Assembly (NCBI RefSeq): GCF_026020075.1
Contig: NZ_CP102772.1
Span: 5,357,501 to 5,421,500 of the forward strand
Direction: 5' to 3'
DNA from: Bosea sp. NBC_00550
GTDB lineage: Bacteria > Pseudomonadota > Alphaproteobacteria > Rhizobiales > Beijerinckiaceae
DNA length: 64,000 nt
Positions 35,853 to 45,482 of this stretch are shown piece by piece. Under the pieces are notes generated by a model. It searched no databases. It was given only the letters and a program-made list of their open reading frames with translations, and was not told the origin of the DNA. Within the stretch, counting starts at the first letter, position 1, and each line of letters opens with the position of its first letter. The translations under genes and the position numbers were made by a program.

Positions 35853-37520
35853 TCAGCCCAGAATCCCCGGCAGGTTCAGCCCCTTCTCGCGGGCGCAATC
35901 CAGCGCGATGTCGTAGCCGGCATCGGCATGGCGCATCACGCCGGTCGCGGGGTCGTTCCACAGCACACGCCCGAGGCGGGCGGCGGCATCGTCCGTGCCA
36001 TCCGCGCAGATGACGACGCCCGAATGCTGCGAGAAGCCCATGCCGACGCCGCCGCCATGGTGCAGCGAGACCCAGGTCGCGCCCGACGCCGTGTTGAGCA
36101 GGGCGTTGAGCAGCGGCCAATCGGAGACGGCATCCGAACCGTCCTTCATCGCTTCCGTCTCGCGGTTCGGCGAGGCGACCGAGCCGGAGTCGAGATGGTC
36201 GCGGCCGATCACGACCGGGGCCTTGAGCTCGCCGTTCCGGACCATCTCGTTGAAGGCGAGACCCAGCCGGTGGCGGTCGCCGAGGCCGACCCAGCAGATG
36301 CGCGCCGGCACACCCTGGAAGGCGATGCGCTCGCGCGCCATGTCGAGCCAGTTGTGCAGATGCGTGTTGCCGGGGGTCAGCTCCTTCACCTTGGCGTCGG
36401 TCTTGTAGATGTCCTCCGGATCGCCCGACAGCGCGGCCCAGCGGAAGGGGCCGACGCCACGGCAGAACAGCGGGCGGATATAGGCCGGCACGAAGCCGGG
36501 GAAGGCGAAGGCGTTCTCCAGCCCCTCCTCCTTGGCGACCTGGCGGATATTGTTGCCATAGTCGAAGGTCGGGATGCCCATGTCCTGGAAGGCGATCATC
36601 GCCTCGACATGCTCACGCATCGAGGCGCGCGCCGCCTTCTCGACCGCCTTGGGGTTGCCCTCGCGCCGCTGCTTCCACTCGCCCATGGTCCAGCCCTTCG
36701 GCAGGTAGCCGTTGACGGGGTCGTGGGCCGATGTCTGGTCGGTGACCATGTCGGGCCGGATGCCGCGGCGAACCATCTCGGGCAGGATCTCGGCGCAGTT
36801 GCCGAGCAGTCCGACTGACTTCGCCTCGCCGGCCTTGGTCCAACGGGCGATCATCTCGAGCGCCTCGTCGAGCGTCCCAGCCTTTTCGTCGAGGTAGCGG
36901 GTGCGCAGGCGGAAATCGATCGAGTCCGGGTTGCACTCGACGGCGAGGCAGGAGGCGCCGGCCATCACCGCCGCCAGCGGCTGCGCGCCGCCCATGCCGC
37001 CGAGCCCGCCGGTCAGCACCCATTTGCCCTTGAGGCTGCCATTGTAGTGCTGGCGCCCCGCCTCGACGAAGGTCTCGTAGGTGCCCTGCACGATGCCCTG
37101 CGTCCCGATATAGATCCAGGAACCGGCCGTCATCTGGCCGTACATCGCGAGCCCCTTCTTATCGAGCTCGTTGAAATGGTCCCAGTTCGCCCAATGCGGC
37201 ACGAGGTTGGAATTGGCGATCAGCACGCGCGGCGCATCCTTGTGCGTGCGGAAGACGCCGACCGGCTTGCCGGACTGGACGAGCAGCGTCTCGTCCGCTT
37301 CGAGCTGGCGCAGCGTCGCGACGATGCGGTCGAAATCCTCCCAGCTGCGCGCGGCCCGGCCGATACCGCCATAAACGACGAGCTCATGCGGGTTCTCGGC
37401 GACGTCGGGGTCGAGATTGTTCATCAGCATGCGCAGCGGCGCTTCGGTCAGCCAGCTCTTGGCAGTGAGGTCGGTGCCGGTCGCGGCGCGGATGGTGCGG
37501 GTGTTGTCGAGGCGGGTCAT
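35853..37520 (-). CDS. hutU: urocanate hydratase
   Basis: The 555-residue enzyme, with tightly bound NAD+, converts urocanate to imidazolonepropionate, step two of histidine breakdown. [22 protein letters not shown] is the NAD-binding loop. [19 protein letters not shown] lies in the active-site region, and [19 protein letters not shown] is a family block. The length matches typical HutU (about 555-560). Its ATG overlaps the hutG stop by four bases. It is the last coupled gene of the leftward hutI-H-G-U series. Confidence 0.97.
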   Translation of the reverse strand: MTRLDNTRTIRAATGTDLTAKSWLTEAPLRMLMNNLDPDVAENPHELVVYGGIGRAARSWEDFDRIVATLRQLEADETLLVQSGKPVGVFRTHKDAPRVLIANSNLVPHWANWDHFNELDKKGLAMYGQMTAGSWIYIGTQGIVQGTYETFVEAGRQHYNGSLKGKWVLTGGLGGMGGAQPLAAVMAGASCLAVECNPDSIDFRLRTRYLDEKAGTLDEALEMIARWTKAGEAKSVGLLGNCAEILPEMVRRGIRPDMVTDQTSAHDPVNGYLPKGWTMGEWKQRREGNPKAVEKAARASMREHVEAMIAFQDMGIPTFDYGNNIRQVAKEEGLENAFAFPGFVPAYIRPLFCRGVGPFRWAALSGDPEDIYKTDAKVKELTPGNTHLHNWLDMARERIAFQGVPARICWVGLGDRHRLGLAFNEMVRNGELKAPVVIGRDHLDSGSVASPNRETEAMKDGSDAVSDWPLLNALLNTASGATWVSLHHGGGVGMGFSQHSGVVICADGTDDAAARLGRVLWNDPATGVMRHADAGYDIALDCAREKGLNLPGILG

Positions 37521-38326
37521 GAGCGGCTCCGTTCGAGGGCAGCGGCCGCGCCGAGGGCGGCTTCGATGGTGGCGGATAAGGCGGTCTGAAGCAGGGCGGC
37601 CTTCGGCGCGTCGAAGGTCCAGGGAGCGGCCTCTTCGGTGAGATAGGCCGAGAGCGCGATTTCCATCTGCAGCGCGTGCACGCGGCTATGCGGGCGCCCG
37701 TAATGGCGCGTGATCCAGCCGCCCTTGAAGCGGCCGTTGACGATCTGCGTGAAGGGGTGGCCCGCCATGGCGGCGACGGCTGCCGCCTCGACCGAATGGG
37801 CGGCGCTCTCGCCGGAATTGGTGCCGAGGTTCAGCGTCGGCAGCGTGCCCTCGAACAGGCGCGAAATCTCCGACTTGATCGAGTGGCAGTCCCAGAGCAG
37901 GCAGTACCCGTGCTCGGCCTTCACCCGGTCGATCTCGGCAGCGAGCGCCTGATGATAGGGCTGGAAATAGGCAGCCTTGCGCCGCTCGATCTCGGCGGCG
38001 TCCGGTGTCATCAGCCAGATCGGCGCGCCGTCGAAGGTCGTGCCCGGCACGAGCTCGGTCGTCGCCTGCCCCGGATAGAGCGAGACGCCGGCGGGGTCGC
38101 GGTTGAGGTCGATCACGAAGCGCGAGAGCTGCGCTTCGACGACGGTGGGCGCGAAACGATCTGCGAAGCCGTAGAGCTGGCGCATATGCCAGTCAGTGTC
38201 CTCGACCTGCCGGCCGCGCTCGTTCAGCGCCGCTCCGACCTCCGGCGGCAGCGCCGTGCCGGGATGCGGCATGGAGAGGATGAGCGGGGAGGAGCCTCGC
38301 GTGACCGCGACAACGTCCGCACTCAC
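37517..38326 (-). CDS. hutG: N-formylglutamate deformylase
   Basis: This 269-residue zinc hydrolase releases formate and glutamate from N-formylglutamate, the final step of the five-step hut pathway. [14 protein letters not shown] begins the catalytic core; [20 protein letters not shown] and [12 protein letters not shown] carry the expected metal and substrate residues. It starts at GTG 38326, overlapping the hutH stop as GTGA. The assignment as deformylase rather than formiminoglutamase is supported by the presence of hutF in the same locus. Confidence 0.94.
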   Translation of the reverse strand: MSADVVAVTRGSSPLILSMPHPGTALPPEVGAALNERGRQVEDTDWHMRQLYGFADRFAPTVVEAQLSRFVIDLNRDPAGVSLYPGQATTELVPGTTFDGAPIWLMTPDAAEIERRKAAYFQPYHQALAAEIDRVKAEHGYCLLWDCHSIKSEISRLFEGTLPTLNLGTNSGESAAHSVEAAAVAAMAGHPFTQIVNGRFKGGWITRHYGRPHSRVHALQMEIALSAYLTEEAAPWTFDAPKAALLQTALSATIEAALGAAAALERSRS

Positions 38327-39855
38327 GCCCCGAACTCCGCGAAGCTGTCGAGGCCGGCCGCCTTGCCGACGGCGCCTGAGAGAACGAACTCGGTTGCCGC
38401 AGCGAGGTCTGGCGCAAGGTAGCGATCCTCGGTCAGCGGGGCGATCTTCTCGCGTAGCAGCGTCAGCACCGGCTCCAGTCGTGCGCTGGTCTTGAGCGGC
38501 CGGTGGTGTTCGATCGCTTCCGCAGCCGCCATCAGCTCGACGCCGATGATGCTCGCGGCATTGCGAGCCATGTCGATCAGGCGGAAGGCGCCATGCGTTG
38601 CCATCGAGACGTGGTCTTCCTGGTTGGCGGAGGTCGGGATGGTGTCGACCGAAGCCGGATAGGCCTTCTGCTTGTTCTCGGAGGCTAGGGCCGCGGCCGT
38701 GACCTGCGCGATCATGAAGCCGGAATTCAATCCGGCGTCGCGGGCGAGGAAGGGCGGCAGCCCGCTCATGACGGGGTCGACCAGCAGCGCCATGCGCCGC
38801 TCGGAGAGGTTGCCGATTTCGCAGACGCCCATCGCCAACATGTCGGCGGCGAAGGCGACAGGCTCGGCGTGGAAATTGCCGCCCGAGACGATTTCTCCCG
38901 GCCCGAGCACCAGCGGGTTGTCGGTGACGGCGTTGGCCTCGATCCCGAGCGTCGCCGCGACGCTCCCCAGCAGGCCGTGAACCGCGCCCATCACCTGTGG
39001 CTGGCAGCGCAGCGAGTAGGGATCCTGCACCTTGCTGTCGCCATGGCGGTGGCTCTCGCGGATCGCGCTGCCGGCAATGAGCTCGAGCAGGATCCTGGCG
39101 ACCTTGATCTGGCCCGGCTGGCCGCGCAGGCTCTGGATGCGCGGATCGAACGGTGTGTCCGAGCCCTTCAGCGCATCGACCGAAAGTGCGCCGGCCACCA
39201 GCGCCGCGTCGAAGACGCGGGTGATGGCGGCAAGGCCGGTCAGCGCGAGTGTCGTCGAAACCTGCGTGCCGTTGATGAGCGCGAGCCCTTCCTTGGCGCC
39301 GAGCGTCAGCGGCGCCAGGCCGGCGCGCTTCAGCGCCTCGGCGGCGGGCAGCGTCTCGCCCTTCAGCCTGACCTCGCCGACGCCCATCAGGGCTGCGGTC
39401 ATATGGGCGAGCGGGGCGAGGTCGCCGGAGGCGCCGACCGAGCCCTTGGCGGGGATGACCGGCAGGGCATCGGCCTTGAGCGCGGCGACCAGCGCCTCGA
39501 CCACGACCGGCCGCACGCCGGAGGCGCCGCGCGCCAGGCTCGCCGCCTTCATTGCCAGCAGCAGGCGCACGACGCCGTCGGGCAAGGCGGGGCCGGTGCC
39601 GACTGCGTGCGAGAGAATGAGGTTGCGCTGGAGCGTGGCGAGGTCGGCATCTGCGATGCGAACGCTGGCGAGCTTGCCGAAGCCGGTGTTGACGCCATAG
39701 GTCACGGTGCCGGCCGCGACGATCTCCTCGACGATCTTCTGTCCCGACGCGATGGAGGCGGCGCTGTCTCCGGCGAGCGAAGCGACGGCGCCGTCGAGGA
39801 TGGCACGCCAGTCGGTGAGGCCGGCGGCGCCGGGGATCAGGGAAAGCGTCGTCAT
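38323..39855 (-). CDS. hutH: histidine ammonia-lyase
   Basis: The 510-residue enzyme removes ammonia from histidine to give urocanate. The Ala142-Ser143-Gly144 triad in [16 protein letters not shown] cyclises to the MIO electrophile. [13 protein letters not shown] and [14 protein letters not shown] are conserved active-site segments. The ATG at 39855 overlaps the hutI stop by four bases. It is translationally linked with hutI upstream and hutG downstream. Confidence 0.97.
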   Translation of the reverse strand: MTTLSLIPGAAGLTDWRAILDGAVASLAGDSAASIASGQKIVEEIVAAGTVTYGVNTGFGKLASVRIADADLATLQRNLILSHAVGTGPALPDGVVRLLLAMKAASLARGASGVRPVVVEALVAALKADALPVIPAKGSVGASGDLAPLAHMTAALMGVGEVRLKGETLPAAEALKRAGLAPLTLGAKEGLALINGTQVSTTLALTGLAAITRVFDAALVAGALSVDALKGSDTPFDPRIQSLRGQPGQIKVARILLELIAGSAIRESHRHGDSKVQDPYSLRCQPQVMGAVHGLLGSVAATLGIEANAVTDNPLVLGPGEIVSGGNFHAEPVAFAADMLAMGVCEIGNLSERRMALLVDPVMSGLPPFLARDAGLNSGFMIAQVTAAALASENKQKAYPASVDTIPTSANQEDHVSMATHGAFRLIDMARNAASIIGVELMAAAEAIEHHRPLKTSARLEPVLTLLREKIAPLTEDRYLAPDLAAATEFVLSGAVGKAAGLDSFAEFGA

Positions 39856-41084
39856 TGTCCGTTCCAGATGCGGGTGTGAAGCGGGTTGAAACCGATGCGG
39901 TAGGCGAGCTCGGCCGGGCGTTCGATGTCCCAGATCGCGAGGTCGCAGCGCTTGCCGGCCTCCAGCGTGCCGATTTCGTCCTGCAGGCCGAGCGCCTTGG
40001 CGGCGTGGCGGGTCAGGCCGGCTAGCGCTTCCTCCGGCGTCATGCGGAAGAGGGTGCAGGCCATGTTCAGCACGAGCAGCGGCGAGGTCAGCGGCGAGGA
40101 ACCGGGATTGGCATCGGTCGCGAGCGCGATGGCGACGCCGTGCTTCCGCAGCAGCGCGATCGGCGGCACTTGCGTCTCGCGCAGGAAATAGAAGGCGCCG
40201 GGCAACACGACCGCGACCGTGCCGGCCTTGGCCATCGCTTCGACCCCGGCCTCGTCGAGATATTCGAGATGGTCGGCGGAGAGCGCACCCATCTCGGCGG
40301 CGAGCTTGGCGCCGTTGAGGTTGGAGAGCTGCTCGGCATGGACCTTGATCGCGAGGCCCTTGGCCTTGGCGGCGGCGAAGACCTGGCGGGTTTCGTCGGG
40401 CGAGAAGGCGATGCCCTCGCAGAAGGCGTCGACCGCATCGGCCAGCCCCTCGGCTGCGACGGCATCGAGCATCGGCCCGGCAACGAGCGCGGTGTAGTTG
40501 CCCGAGCGGCCTTTGTACTCCGGCGGCACGGCGTGGGCGCCGAGGAATGTCGTGCGCACCGTCACCGGCCGCTCGCGGCCGATCCGGCGTGCGACACGAA
40601 GCTGCTTCAGCTCGGCGGCCTGCTCCAGCCCGTAACCGGATTTGATCTCGACGGTGGTGATGCCCTCGGCGATCAGCGCGGCAAGGCGCCGGTCGGCCGA
40701 TGCGAAAAGCTCGTCCTCGCTCGCATTGCGGGTCGCGGTGACCGTGGAGAGGATGCCGCCGCCGGCGCGTGCGATCTCCTCATAGGTCGCGCCCTGCAGG
40801 CGCAGTTCGAACTCATGCGCGCGGTCGCCGCCATAGACGAGATGGGTGTGGCAATCGATCAGCCCGGGCGTGATCCAGCGTCCCGCGCAATCGATCGTCT
40901 CGGCCGCCGCGAAGGCCGGCGCCTCCGAGCGCGGGCCGGCATGGACGATGCGCCCGTCGCTGGCTGCGATCACGCCATCCTCGATGGCGCCGTAGGGTGC
41001 GCCGGCCGTGGGTGACATCGTCGCCAGCCACGCATTCGTCCAGAGCTTGTCGCAAGCCAGCGTTTCGCCCGGCGCCTTCGCCAC
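39852..41084 (-). CDS. hutI: imidazolonepropionase
   Basis: This 410-residue amidohydrolase opens the imidazolone ring to give formiminoglutamate. [18 protein letters not shown] supplies His79 and His81 of the metal site and the substrate-binding Arg/His; KVHAEQLSN and [12 protein letters not shown] provide further ligands. The start is GTG 41084, with GGGGAGG seven bases upstream. It heads the leftward hut series, and the HutC-type palindromes lie 46-90 bases upstream. Confidence 0.96.
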   Translation of the reverse strand: MAKAPGETLACDKLWTNAWLATMSPTAGAPYGAIEDGVIAASDGRIVHAGPRSEAPAFAAAETIDCAGRWITPGLIDCHTHLVYGGDRAHEFELRLQGATYEEIARAGGGILSTVTATRNASEDELFASADRRLAALIAEGITTVEIKSGYGLEQAAELKQLRVARRIGRERPVTVRTTFLGAHAVPPEYKGRSGNYTALVAGPMLDAVAAEGLADAVDAFCEGIAFSPDETRQVFAAAKAKGLAIKVHAEQLSNLNGAKLAAEMGALSADHLEYLDEAGVEAMAKAGTVAVVLPGAFYFLRETQVPPIALLRKHGVAIALATDANPGSSPLTSPLLVLNMACTLFRMTPEEALAGLTRHAAKALGLQDEIGTLEAGKRCDLAIWDIERPAELAYRIGFNPLHTRIWNGQ

Positions 41085-41129
41085 GTCGCATCCTCCCCGC
41101 TATCCTTCGATTTCGAATATGCTATCTAA

Positions 41130-41141
41130 TTGCATATGCAA
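41130..41141. promoter_or_regulatory. HutC-type operator, site 1
   Basis: TTGCATATGCAA is a perfect 12-base palindrome in the hutI-hutF intergenic region. It shares its core with site 2, and their centres are 27 bases apart. Binding by the GntR/HutC regulator encoded next to hutF is inferred. Confidence 0.65.
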
Positions 41142-41152
41142 ATGGCAAGTGC

Positions 41153-41172
41153 TTAATTGCATATGCAATTAA
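41153..41172. promoter_or_regulatory. HutC-type operator, site 2
   Basis: TTAATTGCATATGCAATTAA is a perfect 20-base palindrome ending 16 bases before the hutF start codon. Occupancy would block transcription or initiation of hutF and, with site 1, probably of hutI. Confidence 0.72.
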
Positions 41173-41188
41173 TCCATGGAGCGATGGC

Positions 41189-42556
41189 GTGACCAAAACC
41201 CTGCATCTGGCCGAGGCGCTTCTGCCACAAGGCTTTGCCAGCAATGTGAAAATCACCATCGAAGGCGGCGTCATCACGGCCGTCGAGCCTGGCGCCGCGC
41301 CGGTGGATGCAGGGCATAGCTTCGCCGCAATGGCGCTGCCGGGCATGCCGAACCTCCACAGCCACGCCTTCCAGCGCGGCATGGCGGGCCTGTCCGAGCA
41401 GCGCGGCGCGCCGGAGGATTCCTTCTGGACCTGGCGCGAGGTGATGTATCGCTTCCTCGACCGGCTCGATCCCGATGACGTGCAGGCCATCGCCGCGCAG
41501 GCTTTCGTCGAGATGCTCGAAGGCGGCTTCACGGCACTCGCCGAATTCCACTACCTCCACCACGACAAGGATGGGCGCCCTTACGCTAACATCGCGGCGA
41601 TGGGGCAGGCGGTCGCCGCAGCCGCCGCTGAAACCGGGCTCGGCCTTACCCTGCTGCCGGTGCTCTATCGCTTCGGCAATTTCGGTGAGGCGCCTTCGGT
41701 CCACGGCCAGCGCCGCTTCGTCAACGATCGCGAGTCTTACCAGCGCCTGCTGGAGGGCAGCGCGGCGGCTATTCGGGATCTGCCGGATGCGCGGCTCGGC
41801 GTCGCGCCGCATTCGCTGCGCGCGGTCGCGCTCGACGATCTCGGCTGGGTTTCCTCGCTCCGGCCAGGCGAGCCGGTGCATATCCACATCGCCGAGCAGA
41901 TGCGCGAGGTCGACGACAGCGTGAAGATCATGGGCAAGCGCCCAGTCGAACTGCTGATCGACACGATCCCGCTCGACCGCCGCTGGTGCCTGATCCACGC
42001 CACCCATCTGACCGATGCCGAGCGCGACGGCATTGCTCGCAGCGGTGCGGTGGCCGGCCTGTGCCCGATCACCGAATCGAGCCTCGGCGACGGAATCTTT
42101 GACGGTGTCCGCTACCGCGATGCGGGCGGTGCGTTCGGGGTCGGCAGCGATTCCAACATCCAGATCGATGCCGGTGCGGAATTGCGGCAGCTCGAATATT
42201 CGCAGCGCCTGCGTGATCGCCGCCGCGCGCTCTACGCCGAGGAGGGCGCCTCGACGGGTGTCGCGCTCTGGCAGGCGGCGTGCGCCGGCGGCGCGCAGGC
42301 CTGCGGCCGCGCGATCGGCGCGATCGCACAGGGCTGCCGTGCCGACTTCATCACGCTCGATGTCGATCACCCCGCCATCGTCGGGAAGTCTGGCGCGGAG
42401 GCGCTCGACAGCGCGATCTTCGCCGCCAACGCCCTGCCTTTGCGCGATGTCGTCGTCGGTGGCAGGAGGGTAGTGACCGAGGGTCGGCATACCGCCCGCG
42501 ATTCGGTGCGTGCGCGCTTTGCCGGCGTGATGCGGCGCCTGCTCGCGGCAGCTTAG
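41189..42556 (+). CDS. hutF: formimidoylglutamate deiminase
   Basis: The 455-residue amidohydrolase converts N-formimidoylglutamate to N-formylglutamate and ammonia, the branch that requires HutG. GMPNLHSHAFQRGMAG gives His57 and His59. VHIHIAEQ, LIHATHLTDAE and VGSDSNIQIDAGAELRQLE supply the remaining metal and substrate residues. GTG 41189 is the start: GGAG lies eight bases upstream, and nearby ATG codons are out of frame. Palindromic operators sit directly before it. hutC follows after eight bases. Confidence 0.95.
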   Translation: MTKTLHLAEALLPQGFASNVKITIEGGVITAVEPGAAPVDAGHSFAAMALPGMPNLHSHAFQRGMAGLSEQRGAPEDSFWTWREVMYRFLDRLDPDDVQAIAAQAFVEMLEGGFTALAEFHYLHHDKDGRPYANIAAMGQAVAAAAAETGLGLTLLPVLYRFGNFGEAPSVHGQRRFVNDRESYQRLLEGSAAAIRDLPDARLGVAPHSLRAVALDDLGWVSSLRPGEPVHIHIAEQMREVDDSVKIMGKRPVELLIDTIPLDRRWCLIHATHLTDAERDGIARSGAVAGLCPITESSLGDGIFDGVRYRDAGGAFGVGSDSNIQIDAGAELRQLEYSQRLRDRRRALYAEEGASTGVALWQAACAGGAQACGRAIGAIAQGCRADFITLDVDHPAIVGKSGAEALDSAIFAANALPLRDVVVGGRRVVTEGRHTARDSVRARFAGVMRRLLAAA

Positions 42557-42564
42557 GAAGCACG

Positions 42565-43314
42565 ATGACCGAGACCCGGCTCGACGCGGTGAAACTGGAC
42601 GGCGCCGGGCCGGTCTACGACCAGATCCGGCGCGCGATCCGCGATCTCGTGCTCAGCGGGGAATGGCCACCCGGCACCAGCGTGCCGCCCGAACATGCCC
42701 TGATGGAACAGCTCGGCGCCTCGCGGATGACCGTGCACCGCGCTTTGGTGCAGCTGGCGCGCGAGGGGCTCATCGTGCGTCGGCGCCGCTCGGGAACCAT
42801 CGTCGCGAGCCCTCCGGCGAGCCACGCCATGCTCGACATCCTCTCGATCCCGGAGGAGGTGAGCCAGCTTGGCCAGGCCTATGCCTACGACGTGCTCTCG
42901 CGTGAAGATGGGCGTCCTTCGTCCGAGGTCGCGGAGCGGTTCGGGTTGAAGCGTTCCGACAAGGTAGCTCACCTCGTCGTGCTGCATCGCGCCGGCGGAA
43001 AACCGCATGTGCTGGAGGAGCGCATCATCCACGCCGCCGGCATCCCGGGAGTGGCCGAGGAAGACTTCGCCGAAACGCCGCCCGGCGACTGGCTGCTCCG
43101 GCACAGCCTCTGGTCGCAGGCGGAGCATGCGATCAGCGCCGTCGGAGCGGGGCCCGAGGAGGCGGCCTTGCTGGATGTCACGGTCGGCGAACCCTGCCTG
43201 CTGGTCGAGCGTCGCACCTGGAACCAGGCGCAGCCGGTCACCGCCGTGCGCCTGCTCTATCCGGGCTTCCGCCATCGTTTCGTCGGGCGTTTCGGCCCCT
43301 ATGGACAGGTCTGA
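42565..43314 (+). CDS. hutC: histidine utilisation repressor, GntR/HutC family
   Basis: This 249-residue regulator has a winged helix (about residues 10-78: PVYDQIRRAIRDLVLSGEW, LMEQLGASRMTVHRALVQLAREG) and a UTRA ligand domain (about 95-240) with HVLEERIIHAAGIPGV and LLVERRTW. HutC normally represses the hut genes and is released by urocanate. AGGAAG precedes ATG 42565. The gene is cotranscribed with hutF, so the palindromes at 41130-41172 would give autoregulation. Confidence 0.93.
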   Translation: MTETRLDAVKLDGAGPVYDQIRRAIRDLVLSGEWPPGTSVPPEHALMEQLGASRMTVHRALVQLAREGLIVRRRRSGTIVASPPASHAMLDILSIPEEVSQLGQAYAYDVLSREDGRPSSEVAERFGLKRSDKVAHLVVLHRAGGKPHVLEERIIHAAGIPGVAEEDFAETPPGDWLLRHSLWSQAEHAISAVGAGPEEAALLDVTVGEPCLLVERRTWNQAQPVTAVRLLYPGFRHRFVGRFGPYGQV

Positions 43315-43349
43315 GACGCTCGCAGCAGCAGACCCTCCTCGAAAGAAAA

Positions 43350-43374
43350 AAGGCCCGCCGGATTGGCGAGCCTT
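43350..43374 (-). terminator. terminator after the 43399-43659 gene
   Basis: AAGGCCCGCC and GGCGAGCCTT pair with one mismatch around a five-base loop; read leftward they are followed by TTTTCTTTC after the stem. The leftward glycine-zipper gene ends 25 bases before it; it may also terminate rightward hutC transcripts. Confidence 0.75.
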
Positions 43375-43398
43375 CCCTTCAGGCGATCGGGAAATAGT

Positions 43399-43659
43399 TC
43401 AGCACTCGTAAGCGAAGCGCCGGCCCCACTCGTCGCGGCCGTAGCAGGTCTGACGCGTCGCCGCGCCGCCAATGAGCGCACCGCTCGCGCCGCCGATGGC
43501 CGCGCCTGCCAGGGCGCCGCCCGCCCGGCCCGTCGCTGCGCCGCCGATGATGGCGCCTGCGCCTGCGCCGATCAGAGCACCAGTGCCCGCATTCTGTTCA
43601 CGCGGGGTGCAGGCGCCGATGGCGGCGGCGAGACCCACGATGACCATGAACTTTTTCAT
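43399..43659 (-). CDS. glycine-zipper lipoprotein-like small protein
   Basis: The 86-residue protein has an N-terminal signal MKKFMVIVGLAAAIGAC that ends in a lipobox-like IGAC, so it may be acylated. A glycine zipper follows (GTGALIGAGAGAIIGGAATG and a second GGALAGAAIGGASGALIGGAA), then a short tail with two cysteines. Such proteins insert or associate with membranes and are often stress-induced; function is otherwise unknown. A near-consensus EcfG promoter (43710-43734) lies about 50 bases upstream. Confidence 0.75.
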   Translation of the reverse strand: MKKFMVIVGLAAAIGACTPREQNAGTGALIGAGAGAIIGGAATGRAGGALAGAAIGGASGALIGGAATRQTCYGRDEWGRRFAYEC

Positions 43660-43709
43660 GCTGCCTGTTCCTCTTCTTCACAAAACGGCGATCGAACTTC
43701 GGAACCCCA

Positions 43710-43734
43710 AACCCGTCACGCGGGCAAAGGTTCC
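43710..43734 (-). promoter_or_regulatory. near-consensus EcfG-type promoter (leftward)
   Basis: Read leftward: GGAAC (43734-43730), 16 bases, GGTT (43713-43710), one mismatch from CGTT. It faces the glycine-zipper gene. Confidence 0.45.
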
Positions 43735-43820
43735 CGGCGCGCGCGGGGACCGCGCCCGTAAGAGCTAAGAGCAGGACGTTCGCTGCAGGAGGATTGCACA
43801 GAAACTCGCCGAAAAATGCC

Positions 43821-43846
43821 GGAACCTTTCGCATCGGCGAGACGTT
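43821..43846 (+). promoter_or_regulatory. EcfG-type general stress promoter of the PRC-barrel gene
   Basis: GGAAC (43821-43825), 17 bases, CGTT (43843-43846); exact match to the EcfG consensus. The start codon lies 58 bases beyond the -10 element. Confidence 0.75.
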
Positions 43847-43904
43847 GAGAAGGCAAGTTTCAGCGCTGCAGCGATGTGCGCTCCGACCACTTGGAGGAAC
43901 CGAC

Positions 43905-44285
43905 ATGACGATGTCCACCACGTCCACCACGACGTCCAATCCGCTGATTGCCGGCGCCCGCGTCGCAGGCACCGACGTCTACAATGCGGGTGGCGACCAT
44001 CTCGGCGAAATCTACGACGTGATGCTCGACAAGCAGACCGGCAAGGTCGCCTACGCCATCATGTCCTTTGGCGGCTTTCTCGGGCTTGGCGAAAAGTACC
44101 ATCCGATCCCGTGGAGCGTTCTCGACTATGACCCGCAGCGCGGCGGCTACGTCGTGCCTCTCACCAAGGAAAAGCTCGAAGCCGCCCCGATGTACGACAG
44201 CGAGGGCGAGCCCGACTGGGAGGACAAGGCTTACGGCAAGCGTGTCCACGACTATTACGGCACGATGCCCTACTGGATGATGTAG
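43905..44285 (+). CDS. PRC-barrel domain protein
   Basis: The 126-residue soluble protein has one PRC-barrel domain (about residues 15-90: GTDVYNAGGDHLGEIYDVMLDKQTGKV, SFGGFLGLGEKYHPIPWSVL), then an acidic tail ending YYGTMPYWMM. PRC-barrel proteins of this size are common general-stress genes in Rhizobiales; their molecular role is unknown. GGAGGA lies seven bases before ATG 43905, which is why a longer in-frame start is rejected. A perfect EcfG promoter and a strong terminator bracket the gene, making it a stand-alone unit. Confidence 0.85.
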   Translation: MTMSTTSTTTSNPLIAGARVAGTDVYNAGGDHLGEIYDVMLDKQTGKVAYAIMSFGGFLGLGEKYHPIPWSVLDYDPQRGGYVVPLTKEKLEAAPMYDSEGEPDWEDKAYGKRVHDYYGTMPYWMM

Positions 44286-44346
44286 CGGCTGCCAGACGCA
44301 GGTCGCGGCGGTTGCTATCCCCCCAGCCGAACCGCCGTGGCGGCGG

Positions 44347-44379
44347 GATGCGGGCCGAAAGGCCCGCATCTTCTTTTTT
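44347..44379 (+). terminator. rho-independent terminator of the PRC-barrel gene
   Basis: GATGCGGGCC (44347-44356), tetraloop GAAA, GGCCCGCATC (44361-44370), followed by TTCTTTTTT. It is the clearest intrinsic terminator in the window. The remaining gap to 44548 has only a weak EcfG-like match (GGAAC at 44440, CGTC at 44462). Confidence 0.92.
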
Positions 44380-44548
44380 GACGGGGCCTTTTATCGGCCG
44401 TGAAGGCGACCCGGCGTCGCGTTTTTTCGCCTGAACCTGGGAACCCGAGCCCGCCCCAGCGCGTCTTTTGCGTGGGGGAATTCGAGACCCGATGAGCTGC
44501 TGTGACGCTGTCGCGATGTAGCCGTCCCTCACATCAGGAGAGACCGAG

Positions 44549-45436
44549 ATGCGCATCCGTTATGGCTATCGGATCGAGTTGGTTTGCGCTCATGAGATGC
44601 CGTTGGTGACGCTGCTGGACGTTCATCCGTCGCGGCGCCACGATCTGACCATGCCCGACGAGATGCGGGTGAGCGCGCTCGCCGATCAGTCGCTTCCGAT
44701 CACTGTCACTCAGCATCTCGACGCCTTCGGCAATATCTGCCGGCGCATGGTCGCGCCGCCCGGCGGCATCCGCTTGGAGTCGGAAGGCGTCATGCATGAT
44801 TCCGGCGAGGTGGATCCCGTCAATCCGGCCGCGCGCGAAGTGCAGCCCTCGCGCCTGCCCGATGATGTGCTCGTCTATCTGCTTGGCAGCCGCTACTGCG
44901 AAACCGACAAGCTCTTCGGGCAGGCCTGGTCCCTGTTCGGCCAGGTCCAGCCGGGCTGGCAGCGCGTGCAGGCGATCGTGGACTTCGTCCATAATCACCT
45001 GACTTTCGGCTATCATTTCGCCCGCAACACGCGCACGGCGGCCGAGGCGTTCGAGGAGCGGATCGGCGTCTGCCGAGATTTCGCCCATCTTGCGGTCGCG
45101 CTCTGCCGCTGCATGAACATCCCGGCGCGCTACTGCAACGGCTATCTCGGCGATATCGGCGTGCCGCCCGATCCGGCGCCGATGGACTTCAACGCCTGGT
45201 TCGAGGTCTTCCTTGGCGGGCGCTGGTACACCTTCGACGCCCGCCACAACGAGCCGCGCATCGGCCGCATCGTCATCGCGCGCGGCCGCGACGCGACAGA
45301 CGTGGCGATGATCAGCTCCTTCGGCAGCCACACGCTGCAGCGTTTCGAGGTGATCACCGAAGAGGTCCAGGAAACGCCGATGCCGTTGAGGCGTCCAATG
45401 CCGGCGCAGTTCGACGCCCACCCGGCGGCGGCATAG
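44549..45436 (+). CDS. transglutaminase-fold protein with altered catalytic triad
   Basis: The 295-residue protein has an N-terminal beta domain (about 1-130) and a transglutaminase core. Cys175 lies in RIGVCRDFAHLAVALCR and Asp230 in YTFDARHN. The expected catalytic His, in the HAW motif of relatives, is Asn215 (MDFNAWFEVFLGGRWY). The family is COG1305-like, normally cysteine proteases or transferases. Without the His it may be inactive, use another base, or bind peptide only. No partner ATP-grasp gene is adjacent, unlike the related genes at 51363 and 54850. GGAGAG precedes ATG 44549. Confidence 0.82.
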   Translation: MRIRYGYRIELVCAHEMPLVTLLDVHPSRRHDLTMPDEMRVSALADQSLPITVTQHLDAFGNICRRMVAPPGGIRLESEGVMHDSGEVDPVNPAAREVQPSRLPDDVLVYLLGSRYCETDKLFGQAWSLFGQVQPGWQRVQAIVDFVHNHLTFGYHFARNTRTAAEAFEERIGVCRDFAHLAVALCRCMNIPARYCNGYLGDIGVPPDPAPMDFNAWFEVFLGGRWYTFDARHNEPRIGRIVIARGRDATDVAMISSFGSHTLQRFEVITEEVQETPMPLRRPMPAQFDAHPAAA

Positions 45437-45482
45437 GGCTGCCCTTGTGTCCGCGGGGCAGGCGCCTATCTTCGCCTGCACC

